DNA from: Roseomonas sp.
GTDB lineage: Bacteria > Pseudomonadota > Alphaproteobacteria > Acetobacterales > Acetobacteraceae
DNA length: 64,000 bases
Direction: 5' to 3'
Assembly: GCA_020249145.1 (NCBI GenBank)
Contig: JADCGF010000003.1
Location: 62,001-126,000, forward strand
Position numbers and translations under genes: made by a program. Below the pieces are notes generated by a model. That model was not told where the DNA came from. It did no database searches and saw nothing but the letters and a program-made list of their open reading frames with translations. This document shows, piece after piece, positions 54,267 through 62,445 of the stretch; within the stretch, counting starts at the first letter, position 1; the number at the start of each line of letters is the position of its first letter.

Positions 54267-54836
54267 ATGGATACTCAACCCCCAACCGCCGATGCGCCGA
54301 CACGCATCCTGGATGCCGCTGAAAACCTGATCATCGCCCGTGGTGTCGCCGGCCTGACTTTGGAAGCCGCGGCGCGGGAAGCCGGCGTTTCCAAGGGGGG
54401 CTTGCTTTATCACTTCGCTTCCAAGGAAGCGCTGTTGGAAGCGCTGCTGGGCCGGCTTGCCGCCTTCATCTCCCAGGAATTTGCGGCTTGCGTCGCCACC
54501 CAATCGGAAGGGACAGGGCGCGTTGCGCGTTCCATGCTGGAATGGGGCTTTGGCGAGGGCGAGATGGCCTGCAATGAACGCCATCAGCGCGCCGGCGCCG
54601 TGTTTCTGGCTGCCTTTCACCATGACCCCGCCCTTTTGGAGCCAATCCGTGCCGTGATTGCCGATATGCGCGCCGCCGTCGCCCATGATGGCCTGCCGCC
54701 GGGCCATGGCGCGGCCATCATGGCTGCCGGCGATGGGTTGTTCATGGCGCGGCTCTTCAGCCTTTACACGCCAAGCGCCGGAGAATTGGCGCAAATGCGC
54801 GCCGCGCTTACTGCGCTATTGGAGGTGCGGCCATGA
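54267..54836 (+). CDS. TetR-family repressor of the DevBCA exporter
   Basis: A 189-residue regulator. The N-terminal helix-turn-helix is TRILDAAENLIIARGVAGLTLEAAAREAGVSKGGLLYHFASKEALLEAL, the textbook TetR domain; the C-terminal ligand domain has QRAGAVFLAAFHHDP and is of the TetR_C subgroup often controlling transport. It is first of four genes and overlaps devB by 4 bases. With a palindrome inside its promoter it very likely represses itself and the exporter, releasing on an unknown ligand. Confidence 0.92.
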   Translation: MDTQPPTADAPTRILDAAENLIIARGVAGLTLEAAAREAGVSKGGLLYHFASKEALLEALLGRLAAFISQEFAACVATQSEGTGRVARSMLEWGFGEGEMACNERHQRAGAVFLAAFHHDPALLEPIRAVIADMRAAVAHDGLPPGHGAAIMAAGDGLFMARLFSLYTPSAGELAQMRAALTALLEVRP

Positions 54837-55870
54837 CACGGCGCGGCAAGATCATCGTTGGGCTTTTGTTGCTTGGCATTGGCGGGGCGGCCTTTTGGCA
54901 CATGCGGCCCAGCGCGCCGCCCCCCGCAAGCCCCGCGCCTGCCGCTGCCTCTGGCCCGATTGGTGTCGGAGCGCTCGGGCGCGTGGAACCGGCGTCACGC
55001 ATCCGCCGGCTCAATCAACCAGGCGGCATGGCGGTGACACGGCTTGATCGCCTGCTGGTCGCCGAAGGCGCGGAGGTGACGCAGGGCCAATTGCTGGCCG
55101 AATTCGCCGATGCCGCCATGAAGGACGCCGCCGCCACCCAGGCCGAAGCCGCGGTGGCGGAGGCCGAAGCACAGCTTGCCCGACTACGCGCCGCGGGCCG
55201 CCCCTCAGAGATTGAGGCGCAGCGCGCCCGTATTGAAGCCATCACCGCGCAAGAGGAAATTGCGCTGCGTGATGCGGAGCGGGCAGAACGCCTGGTGCCG
55301 ACCGGCGCGGGTGCTGTTGCGGCTGCGGATCGCAGCCGCGCCATTGCCACGCGCTTTGCCGCCGAAAAGCGCGAAGCCATGGCGGCTTTGGATACGCTGC
55401 TGTCTTCCCGGCCTGAGGATATTGCGCTTGCCGAAGCACGCCTTGCTGGGGTGCGTGCGGCGGCGGCCAAGGCGCAGGCGGATGCCGAATTGGCCCGCGT
55501 ACGTGCGCCCATCGCCGGCACCATTCTGCGCATCTTCGTCCGCCCCGGGGATCAGGTGGGTGCCGATGGCGTTTTGGAAATGGCCGATCTTTCCAAGCTT
55601 GAAATCGTGGCCGATGTCTATGAGACCGATCTGCCGCGCGTGCGCCTGGGTGCGGCGGCCGAGGTGGTAGTGCCCGGTGAAGCGCAGCGCCTTGCCGCGC
55701 GGGTGAGTGATATCGGCTGGACAGTGCGGCGCCAAATCCAAGCCAGCAATGACCCCGTGGCGGCGGTGGATGCACGCACGGTGGAAGTGCGCCTGACTTT
55801 GGATGAGGCCGGCGCGGCCACCATGCGTCGGCGGTCCAATATGCAGGTGCAGGTGGCGATCCGTCCGTGA
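54833..55870 (+). CDS. devB: DevB/HlyD-family ABC exporter adaptor
   Basis: A 345-residue periplasmic adaptor. One N-terminal anchor helix (IIVGLLLLGIGGAAFW), a lipoyl domain (ALGRVEPASRIRRL), a long coiled-coil alpha hairpin (~80-220) and a barrel (VYETDLPRVRLGAAAEVVV...DARTVEVRLTLDEAG). The VEVRL block and YETD motif fit DevB, the adaptor of the cyanobacterial heterocyst glycolipid exporter and its relatives. It overlaps tetR and devC by 4 bases each. Confidence 0.88.
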   Translation: MTRRGKIIVGLLLLGIGGAAFWHMRPSAPPPASPAPAAASGPIGVGALGRVEPASRIRRLNQPGGMAVTRLDRLLVAEGAEVTQGQLLAEFADAAMKDAAATQAEAAVAEAEAQLARLRAAGRPSEIEAQRARIEAITAQEEIALRDAERAERLVPTGAGAVAAADRSRAIATRFAAEKREAMAALDTLLSSRPEDIALAEARLAGVRAAAAKAQADAELARVRAPIAGTILRIFVRPGDQVGADGVLEMADLSKLEIVADVYETDLPRVRLGAAAEVVVPGEAQRLAARVSDIGWTVRRQIQASNDPVAAVDARTVEVRLTLDEAGAATMRRRSNMQVQVAIRP

Positions 55871-57111
55871 ATGCGCTGACCGAAAATCTACGCGCCCCGC
55901 CCGTGGCTTCCGCACCGGCACCGCGCGGCAAAGGGCGCGTTTCGCCGCTTGAATGGTTCTGGCTGCCCGCGCGGCTTGCGACGCGGCAGCTTTTCTTCGA
56001 ACGTGCGCGGCTACTCTCCGCCATTGCGGGCGTGATGTTCGCCGCCGTGCTGGTCTTCATGCAGCTTGGTTTCCGCGCGGCCCTGTTTGACAGCGCGACC
56101 CGGCTTTACGCCGCCATGGAAGCGGAATTGTTCCTGATGAATCCGCTCACCATGGCGAGCTTTCGGCCGGAAACCATGCCGCGCATCCGTACCCATCAGG
56201 CGCTTGCGCTGCCGGAAGTGGCGCAGGCCGTACCGGTTTATTTGACACAGCTTCCCTGGCGCAATCCAGAAACCGGCGCCAAGCGCGCCATTCAATTGAT
56301 CGGCTTTGACGTTGAAGCGGGTGCGATGCGTTTTGAGGGTCTGGACAAGATAGCCGATGCGCTACGGCAAGTGGATGCGGTTGGTTTTGATGTCCGTTCC
56401 CGCCCTGAATTTGGCGATGTCGCCAAAAAACTCGCCGATGGTGGGCCGTTTGAGGTGCAGATCGGCAATCGCATGATGCGCCTTGTGGGTCTTGTGGAAA
56501 TCGGCCCTTCCTTCGGCGCCGATGGCAATCTGGTGATGAGCGAGGTGAATTTCCGCCGCGTGGTGCGCGAACGTAATCAAGCCAATGTTGACCTGATTGC
56601 CATTCGCCTGGTGCCCGGTACCGATATTCAGGCCGCCAAGGCTAGGCTTAAGGCCTTGTTGCCCGGCGATGTCATGGTGCTGACGCAGCCTGAATTGGTC
56701 GCGCATGAACGCCATTACTGGGAAAACGCGACTGCGATTGGCTTCATCTTCGGCTTTGGCAGCATCATGGGGCTGATTGTCGGGATGGTGATTGTCTATC
56801 AGATCCTGTTCAGCGATATCGCCAATCACTTGCGCGAATATGCGACACTCAAGGCGGTTGGCTATTCCAATTTCTATCTGGCGCGAGTGGTCATGGCCTC
56901 GGCCCTGATCCTGGCAGTACTTGGATTTGTGCCGGGATTTCTGGCCTCCATCTGGATGTATGAATTCGTCGGCGCCGCCACCTTCCTGCCACTGGGTATG
57001 ACGTTGGATCGGGCCGTTACGGTTTTCCTGATGATCTTTGGCATGTGCGCGCTGGCAGGAGTGCTCGCCATTCGGAAGCTTCGTGATGCCAATCCCGCGG
57101 ATTTATTCTGA
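55867..57111 (+). CDS. devC: DevC-type FtsX-like ABC permease
   Basis: A 414-residue permease with the FtsX/MacB topology: one helix near the N-terminus (LLSAIAGVMFAAVLVFMQLG), a large periplasmic domain, and three C-terminal helices (GFIFGFGSIMGLIVGMVIVYQ; ASALILAVLGFVPGFLASIW; VFLMIFGMCALAGVLAI). The phrase MQLGFRAALFDSATRLY is a DevC hallmark. The GTG start overlaps devB (GTGA). The exported substrate is likely lipidic by analogy but unproven. Confidence 0.9.
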   Translation: MNALTENLRAPPVASAPAPRGKGRVSPLEWFWLPARLATRQLFFERARLLSAIAGVMFAAVLVFMQLGFRAALFDSATRLYAAMEAELFLMNPLTMASFRPETMPRIRTHQALALPEVAQAVPVYLTQLPWRNPETGAKRAIQLIGFDVEAGAMRFEGLDKIADALRQVDAVGFDVRSRPEFGDVAKKLADGGPFEVQIGNRMMRLVGLVEIGPSFGADGNLVMSEVNFRRVVRERNQANVDLIAIRLVPGTDIQAAKARLKALLPGDVMVLTQPELVAHERHYWENATAIGFIFGFGSIMGLIVGMVIVYQILFSDIANHLREYATLKAVGYSNFYLARVVMASALILAVLGFVPGFLASIWMYEFVGAATFLPLGMTLDRAVTVFLMIFGMCALAGVLAIRKLRDANPADLF

Positions 57112-57800
57112 TGCAGGCTGACCCGATTCGGATTGAGGCGCTGAACTACGCCTATGGCGAAGGTGAACTGCGCCGCCCCGTACTGCGCGACGTTGCCTTG
57201 CAGGTTCGGGTGGGGGAGGTGCTGTTGCTGACCGGCCCTTCGGGTTCTGGCAAGACTACCTTGCTCACGCTGATCGGCGCGCTGCGCACGATGCAGGAAG
57301 GCTCCTGCCAAGTGTTGGGGCAGGAGTTGTTTGGGGCTTCCGAAAGCGCGCGGGTTTCGCTCCGCCAACGCGTCGGCTTCATTTTCCAGAACCACAATCT
57401 GCTCGGTGCGCTGACTGCGCGACAAAATGTGGCCATGGCGCTTGAAGTGGCGCCACGCTTTTCCGAAACCGAGCGCCTTCGCCGCGCCGGTGCGATGCTG
57501 GCCTCGGTGGGATTGGCCGAACATGTGGATCGCCTGCCCGGCAAGCTTTCCGGCGGGCAGCGCCAGCGTGTGGCGATCGCCCGCGCCCTGGTGGGAGAGC
57601 CCGGCCTTGTGCTGGCCGATGAACCAACTGCGGCGCTGGACAAGGTCACCGGCGCCGAAGTGGCGCGTCTGCTGCGTGATTTGGCGAAATCGCGCGGCGT
57701 GCCGATTCTGATGGTGACGCATGACCCGCGTATTCTGGATATCGCGGATCGCGTGGTCAGCATGGAAGATGGTCGGATTGTGGAGAATGCATTGGCGTAA
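57111..57800 (+). CDS. devA: DevA-type ABC exporter ATP-binding subunit
   Basis: A 229-residue ATPase of the LolD/MacB/DevA class. Walker A GPSGSGKTT, Q-loop FIFQNHNLLGALTA, signature LSGGQRQR, and Walker B LVLADEPTAALD followed by the His-loop VTHDPRI. It starts one base inside the devC stop (TGATG). Completes a TetR-regulated exporter operon of four genes. Confidence 0.95.
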   Translation: MQADPIRIEALNYAYGEGELRRPVLRDVALQVRVGEVLLLTGPSGSGKTTLLTLIGALRTMQEGSCQVLGQELFGASESARVSLRQRVGFIFQNHNLLGALTARQNVAMALEVAPRFSETERLRRAGAMLASVGLAEHVDRLPGKLSGGQRQRVAIARALVGEPGLVLADEPTAALDKVTGAEVARLLRDLAKSRGVPILMVTHDPRILDIADRVVSMEDGRIVENALA

Positions 57801-57810
57801 TTTAATAAAT

Positions 57811-57827
57811 GCAACGTTGCGTTGACA
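57811..57827 (+). promoter_or_regulatory. Possible promoter and palindrome of the amino acid binding protein gene
   Basis: A 10-base palindrome GCAACGTTGC (57811-57820) abuts TTGACA (57822-57827). A convincing -10 is not seen; TGACAT at 17 bases is weak. Composition dips in GC here, as expected of a promoter. Confidence 0.35.
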
Positions 57828-57884
57828 TCGCTTCATCGCATCGGTGACATGGCGCCTCTTCAACAGAGAAAAAGAGGCCCCCCC

Positions 57885-58922
57885 ATGCGTAAATACGGCT
57901 TCAAAGCCGCCCTCGCCGCGCTTTTCGCAACCTTTGCCACCCCAAGCTTCGCGCAACCTTCTGCGAGCCCCACGCTGGACACGATCAAGGCGCGCGGCAC
58001 GCTGGTATGCGGTATTCACAATGGTGTCGCGGGCTTTGCGCTGCCCGATAGCCGCGGCGTCTGGCAGGGCTTGGATGTGGATCTCTGCCGCGGTTTGGCG
58101 GTGGCGATTTTCAACGATGCGTCAAAGGTGCGCTTCGTGCCGCTGTCATCTTCCACGCGCTTTACGGCGTTGGGCGCGGGGGAAGTGGATGTGCTGTTCC
58201 GTACCTCTACCCAGACCATGTTGCGCGACACCACGCTCGGCCTGCGCCATGCGGTGACCTATTTTTATGATGGCCATGGCTTCATCGTGAAGGCGGATGC
58301 GGGCATCAACAAGGTTGCTGAGATGCGCGGCGCCACGATCTGCCTGATCCAGGGCACGACAAATGAACAGGTGACGGCGGATTACTTCCGCAGCATCAAT
58401 ACGCCGTTCCAACCTGTTGTGTTTGAACGCACCGACCAAGCGGTCGCTGCCTTGCAAGCCGGCCGCTGCGACAGTTTCGGCACGGATGCATCCCAGCTTG
58501 CCGGCGTGCGGTCTGCCATGCCGCGACCTGCGGATTGGACCATCCTGTCGGAACGGTTCTCAAAGGAACCTTATGGCGCCTATCTTCGCCGCGGCGATGA
58601 GCAATGGTTCGATGTGGTGCGCTGGTATACCTATGCCGTGATCGAAGCCGAGGAACAGGGCATCACCCAGGCCAATGCCGAACAGATGCGCCGGACCAGC
58701 ACCAATCCCAATACGCGCAGGCTTTTGGGCGTGACGCCGGAACTCGGCCAATCGCTGAAGCTTGATCCTGCCTGGGCCTACAACGTTGTTCGCGCCATCG
58801 GCAATTATGGGGAACTGTATGAACGTACCATGGGCGACAAAAGCCAGGTGCAATTGCCGCGCGGCCCGAACCATCTTTGGACCACGCCGGGTGGGCTGAT
58901 GTACGCGCTGCCGCTGCGCTGA
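57885..58922 (+). CDS. Amino acid ABC transporter substrate-binding protein (AapJ/BztA-like)
   Basis: A 345-residue periplasmic receptor of the AapJ/BztA type for general L-amino acids. Signal peptide MRKYGFKAALAALFATFATPSFA, cleaved before QPSAS. Core motifs are TLVCGIHNGVAGFALPD, GLDVDLCRGLAVAIFND and VKFVPLS-like VRFVPLSSSTRFTAL, followed by VDVLFRTSTQTM. The usual aapQMP genes are absent, so it is an orphan receptor. A strong terminator follows. Confidence 0.9.
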   Translation: MRKYGFKAALAALFATFATPSFAQPSASPTLDTIKARGTLVCGIHNGVAGFALPDSRGVWQGLDVDLCRGLAVAIFNDASKVRFVPLSSSTRFTALGAGEVDVLFRTSTQTMLRDTTLGLRHAVTYFYDGHGFIVKADAGINKVAEMRGATICLIQGTTNEQVTADYFRSINTPFQPVVFERTDQAVAALQAGRCDSFGTDASQLAGVRSAMPRPADWTILSERFSKEPYGAYLRRGDEQWFDVVRWYTYAVIEAEEQGITQANAEQMRRTSTNPNTRRLLGVTPELGQSLKLDPAWAYNVVRAIGNYGELYERTMGDKSQVQLPRGPNHLWTTPGGLMYALPLR

Positions 58923-58938
58923 GTTTGTCGCGATGATT

Positions 58939-58972
58939 GGCGAGACCCTTGATCAAGGGTCTCGCCTTTTTT
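58939..58972 (+). terminator. Rho-independent terminator after the amino acid receptor gene
   Basis: Perfect 12-bp arms GGCGAGACCCTT (58939-58950) and AAGGGTCTCGCC (58955-58966), loop GATC, then TTTTTT. It is 16 bases after the stop and is the strongest terminator in the window; it insulates the convergent pyruvate kinase gene. Confidence 0.92.
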
Positions 58973-59000
58973 GTTTCTTGGCGGCGCCGCGTATCAGGCC

Positions 59001-60656
59001 TTACTTCACAATCGCCACGCGCAGCGCATTGGTCGTCCCCGGCGTACCGAAGGGCACGCCGGCGGTCACCACCACCTCATCCCCGCTTTTGGCGAAGCCT
59101 TCATGCAGCGCGGCGCGCGTGGCGCGCGCGACCATTTCTGTCATGGAATGGATTTCATTCACCTCCAGCGGATGCACGCCCCAGATCAGCGCCATGCGCC
59201 GTGCCACGCCCGCGCTGGTGGTCAGCCCCAGGATGGGACAATGCGGCCTTTCGCGAGCGACCCGCAAAGTCGTGGACCCGGTTGAACTGAAGGTCGCAAT
59301 CACCTCCGCCTCGATCGTCTCGGCCACCTGGCGCGCGGCGGTGGCGATCGCGCCGGCGCTGGAATGTTCGGGCGGCGGGCGCGCGGCATCCGTCAGGCGG
59401 CGCCAATCTGTGTCCTGTTCCACGCGCGCCACAATGCGGTCCATCATATTCACCGCTTCATAGGGGTATTGCCCGGCGGCTGTCTCAGCCGAGAGCATCA
59501 CCGCATCCGCGCCATCAAATACTGCGGTGCCGACATCGGAAACCTCGGCGCGGGTTGGGCTTGGTGCCGTAATCATGCTTTCCAGCATTTGCGTGGCCAC
59601 CACCACAGGTTTGCCGAGCGCGCGGGCGGCGCGCACGATGCGTTTCTGCGCAAGCGGCACTTCCTCCGGCGGCAATTCTACGCCCAAATCGCCGCGCGCG
59701 ACCATGACGCAATCGGTCAAAGCCATGATGGCGTTCAGATTGTCGAGCGCCTGGGGTTTTTCCATTTTCACCATGATCCAGGCGCGTCCGGCGGTGATTT
59801 CCTTGGCCTCCGCCACATCTTCCGGGCGCTGCACGAAAGATAGCCCGATATATTCAACGCCCTGATCCAGCACGAAGGCGAGGTCCGTACGGTCCTTTTC
59901 CGTCAGCGCCGGGATGGGCAGCGCCACATCGGGCACATTCACGCCCTTGCGGTCTGACAGCGGGCCGCCGACCACCACCTGGGTTTCCAGATGGTCCGGA
60001 CGCTTATGCGTCACGCGCAAGCGCAGTTTGCCATCATCCAGCAGCAGGGAAGTGCCGATTTCGGCGGCGCTGATGATTTCCGGATGGGGCAGGTTCACGC
60101 GGCTGACATCGCCGGGGGTGGGGTTCAAATCCAGCCGAAAGCTTTGGCCGGTTTGCAATTGTACCCGCCCAGCCTGAAAGCGCCCAACGCGGAGTTTCGG
60201 CCCCTGCACATCGGCCAGGATCCCGATGGGGCGGCCTACCTTGGCCTCCACAGCGCGGATGGTGGCGATGCGCGCGGCGTGATCCTCATGGCTGCCATGA
60301 GAAAAATTAAGGCGGAAGATATCGGCGCCGGCGCGGTGGAGCTTTTCGATCATCTCCGCGCTGCTGCTGGCGGGGCCAAGGGTTGCGATGATTTTGGTGC
60401 GGCGCCGGCGGCGCAGAACGGGGCGGGCCACCATGCGGGGCGCTCCTATCATGGGTTCGGAATTTGGTGGGGTGGGGGCCAGATCGGGCCGCAGGCTTTC
60501 CGGCGGTAAGTTCAGCGCCTTGGAAAGCTCCGAGACGCGATCTTCCGGGATGCGCTTCCATTGGGAAACGGCAGCGGTGGAAATGCCCAAGGCGGCGGCG
60601 ATCTGCTTGACGGTGCCGCGTCGGGCGAGAAGGGCTTCAAGGTTTGGGTCACGCAT
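59001..60656 (-). CDS. pyk: Pyruvate kinase with an N-terminal Cro/YdaS-like helix-turn-helix domain
   Basis: A 551-residue protein in a single uninterrupted frame. Residues 1-60 form a Cro/YdaS-like HTH: GTVKQIAAALG, turn IS, recognition helix TAAVSQWKR, ending SLRPDLAP, the family's usual tail. After a Pro-rich linker (61-74), residues 75-551 are a full-length pyruvate kinase: RTKIIATLGPAS, NFSHGSHEDH, the catalytic lysine in IMVKMEKPQ, MVARGDLGVELP and ATQMLESM. The enzyme converts PEP and ADP to pyruvate and ATP. Ordinary bacterial enzymes start where residue ~80 is here. The neighbour gckA makes a precursor of PEP. A DNA-binding or autoregulatory role is inference. Confidence 0.93.
   Translation of the reverse strand: MRDPNLEALLARRGTVKQIAAALGISTAAVSQWKRIPEDRVSELSKALNLPPESLRPDLAPTPPNSEPMIGAPRMVARPVLRRRRRTKIIATLGPASSSAEMIEKLHRAGADIFRLNFSHGSHEDHAARIATIRAVEAKVGRPIGILADVQGPKLRVGRFQAGRVQLQTGQSFRLDLNPTPGDVSRVNLPHPEIISAAEIGTSLLLDDGKLRLRVTHKRPDHLETQVVVGGPLSDRKGVNVPDVALPIPALTEKDRTDLAFVLDQGVEYIGLSFVQRPEDVAEAKEITAGRAWIMVKMEKPQALDNLNAIMALTDCVMVARGDLGVELPPEEVPLAQKRIVRAARALGKPVVVATQMLESMITAPSPTRAEVSDVGTAVFDGADAVMLSAETAAGQYPYEAVNMMDRIVARVEQDTDWRRLTDAARPPPEHSSAGAIATAARQVAETIEAEVIATFSSTGSTTLRVARERPHCPILGLTTSAGVARRMALIWGVHPLEVNEIHSMTEMVARATRAALHEGFAKSGDEVVVTAGVPFGTPGTTNALRVAIVK
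60443..60447 (-). promoter_or_regulatory. Internal Shine-Dalgarno for a short pyruvate kinase form
   Basis: On the minus strand AGGAG is followed after 8 bases by ATG at 60434, in frame with the kinase (residue 75, MVARPVLRR). This start would give a 477-residue protein of ordinary pyruvate kinase length, without the HTH domain. The upstream ATG at 60656 has no comparable Shine-Dalgarno. Confidence 0.6.
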
Positions 60657-60726
60657 GGCGGTATCTTAGCAAAATTAAGTCAAAATACCACCCAAAACCC
60701 ACCTATCTTAACTTTTAAAAGTTAAG
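60657..60726 (-). promoter_or_regulatory. AT-rich regulatory gap with a 20-base palindrome upstream of the HTH-pyruvate kinase
   Basis: CTTAACTTTTAAAAGTTAAG (60707-60726) is a perfect palindrome. A second, shorter CTTA-N7-TAAG lies at 60665-60679. TAAGAT on the minus strand (60668-60663) could be a -10 placing the transcript start at the ATG (leaderless). The gap is sharply AT-rich against GC-rich flanks, and its far end overlaps the gckA stop codon. Confidence 0.6.
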
Positions 60727-62002
60727 CTATTAGCAGGGCCCTAAAATCATTCACATTGGTCAGCGTCGGCCCCGTCACCACCAGATCACCCAGCGTCTGG
60801 AACAGGCGATAGCTGTCATGCCCGGCCAGTAGCGCGCGCGGATCCAACCCGGCGGCGCGGGCGCGGGCCAAAGTATCGGGGGTGGCGATGGCGCCAGCGT
60901 TTTCCTCCGACCCGTCAATGCCATCCGTATCGCCCATCAGCGCCCAAATGCCGGCGGTGCCAGCCAAGGCAAGCGCGCAGCCGAGTAGGCATTCCCCATT
61001 CCGCCCGCCTCGGCCTGGCTTGGGGCTGCGGATCGTCACCGTGGTCTCGCCGCCGGAAAGCAGGATGGCGGGGCCGGGCAAAGGGTGGCTATGGGTTGCG
61101 GCGGAACGGGCAATGCCGGCGAGTGCGGTGCCCAATTCCCGCGCCTCTCCTTCAAGCGCATCGCCCAGGATCAGCGGCGTCAGGCCAATCCCGCGCGCGG
61201 CGGCGGCAGCAGCTTCCAAGGCCATGGCGGGGGTCGCGATGAAGCGGTAATCCGGCGTCCCAAGCCGAGGATCGCCGGGCTTCGGGCTTTCCTCCGCCCC
61301 TGCGGCCAAATGCGCCTGCACGGCTTCCGGCAGCTTCATCCCGTAATGCGCCACCAGGGCGCGCGCATCGGCGAAAGTGCTTGGGTCCGGCACGGTGGGG
61401 CCAGAGGCAATGACACTCGGGTCATCCCCCGGCACATCTGAAATCGCGAGTGTGACGACACGCGCCGGATGGGCGGCGGCGGCCAACCGCCCGCCGGAGA
61501 AGGCGGAAAGATGCCGGCGGATGCAGTTCATTTCATGGATCGTGGCGCCGGAAGCCAGCAGCGCCTTATTCACCGCTATCAGATCGTCCAACGTCAGACC
61601 GGGCGCCGGCAGGGTGGTCAGCGAAGACCCCCCGCCCGAGACCAGAAACAGCACCAGATCATCCGCCCCCGCACCGCGCGCCACTGCCAATAGCTCCGCT
61701 GCCGCACTGGCCCCGGCGGCATCGGGTACGGGGTGGGAGGCTTCGAGCACGCGCACCCGCCGCGTGGGGTAGCCATGGGCATAGCGGGTCACCACCAGGC
61801 CTTCGATGGGCGCCTCCGGCCAAGCATCTTCCACGGCTGCCGCCATGACAGCGGCGGATTTTCCGGCGCCCAGCACAATCACCCGCCCGCGCGGGCGTTC
61901 CGGCAAATGCCGCGCCAGCACCTGGCGCGGATCGGCGCTGGCAATGGCGGCTTCGAACACCTGGCGGAGCGCGGCGCGGGCGGATGCATCGGTGAAGGCC
62001 AT
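60722..62002 (-). CDS. gckA: Glycerate 2-kinase (GckA/TtuD, MOFRL family)
   Basis: A 426-residue protein with the DUF4147 N-terminal domain (VIVLGAGKSAAVMAAAVE; FLVSGGGSSLTTLPAPG) and the C-terminal MOFRL domain (ILLSGGETTVTI; GDTDGIDGSEENAGA). Members phosphorylate D-glycerate to 2-phosphoglycerate; older annotations say hydroxypyruvate reductase. It feeds the lower glycolysis that ends in the pyruvate kinase just downstream. TtuD and TtuE (a pyruvate kinase) form a similar pair in the tartrate pathway of Agrobacterium. Divergent from the DUF1244 gene. Confidence 0.93.
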   Translation of the reverse strand: MAFTDASARAALRQVFEAAIASADPRQVLARHLPERPRGRVIVLGAGKSAAVMAAAVEDAWPEAPIEGLVVTRYAHGYPTRRVRVLEASHPVPDAAGASAAAELLAVARGAGADDLVLFLVSGGGSSLTTLPAPGLTLDDLIAVNKALLASGATIHEMNCIRRHLSAFSGGRLAAAAHPARVVTLAISDVPGDDPSVIASGPTVPDPSTFADARALVAHYGMKLPEAVQAHLAAGAEESPKPGDPRLGTPDYRFIATPAMALEAAAAAARGIGLTPLILGDALEGEARELGTALAGIARSAATHSHPLPGPAILLSGGETTVTIRSPKPGRGGRNGECLLGCALALAGTAGIWALMGDTDGIDGSEENAGAIATPDTLARARAAGLDPRALLAGHDSYRLFQTLGDLVVTGPTLTNVNDFRALLIA

Positions 62003-62083
62003 GGCAAGTATCCCCTGTCAAACTCAGTATGGCGAAGTCGCGCCAGATGGGCCATCTATAGCGGCATAATTCAGGAGGCCCCG

Positions 62084-62392
62084 ATGCCCGAATTCGACAA
62101 AGCAACCCAAACAGAATTGGAAGCCGCCGCTTTCCGCCGGCTGGTGGAACATCTGCGCGGACGAAATGATGTGCAGAACATCGATATGATGAATCTGGCG
62201 GGTTTCTGCCGGAATTGCCTGAGCAAATGGTACCGCGCCGCGGCCGAGGAAAAGGGCCTGCCGCTGACCGATCCCGAAGCGCGGGAGATCATCTACGGCA
62301 TGCCGTATAAGGAATGGCAGGCGCAGCACCAAAAGGAAGCATCGCCTGAGCAAAAGGCGAAATTCGCCGCTTCCGGACAGGGGCAGCATTGA
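62084..62392 (+). CDS. DUF1244 family protein
   Basis: A 102-residue protein of the DUF1244 family, with AAAFRRLVEHLRGRNDVQNIDMMNLAGFCRNCLSKWY as the conserved helical core containing two cysteines; a small all-helical fold. No biochemical function is established. A perfect AGGAGG is 5 bases ahead of ATG 62084. In Alphaproteobacteria this family is often found near pyruvate kinase and GapR genes, as here. It precedes gapR closely and is probably co-transcribed. Confidence 0.9.
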   Translation: MPEFDKATQTELEAAAFRRLVEHLRGRNDVQNIDMMNLAGFCRNCLSKWYRAAAEEKGLPLTDPEAREIIYGMPYKEWQAQHQKEASPEQKAKFAASGQGQH

Positions 62393-62445
62393 TGGCCAGC
62401 TCCCCCAAGGCTAAAGCCTCCGGCCTTCACACCGAGGAACGCAGA

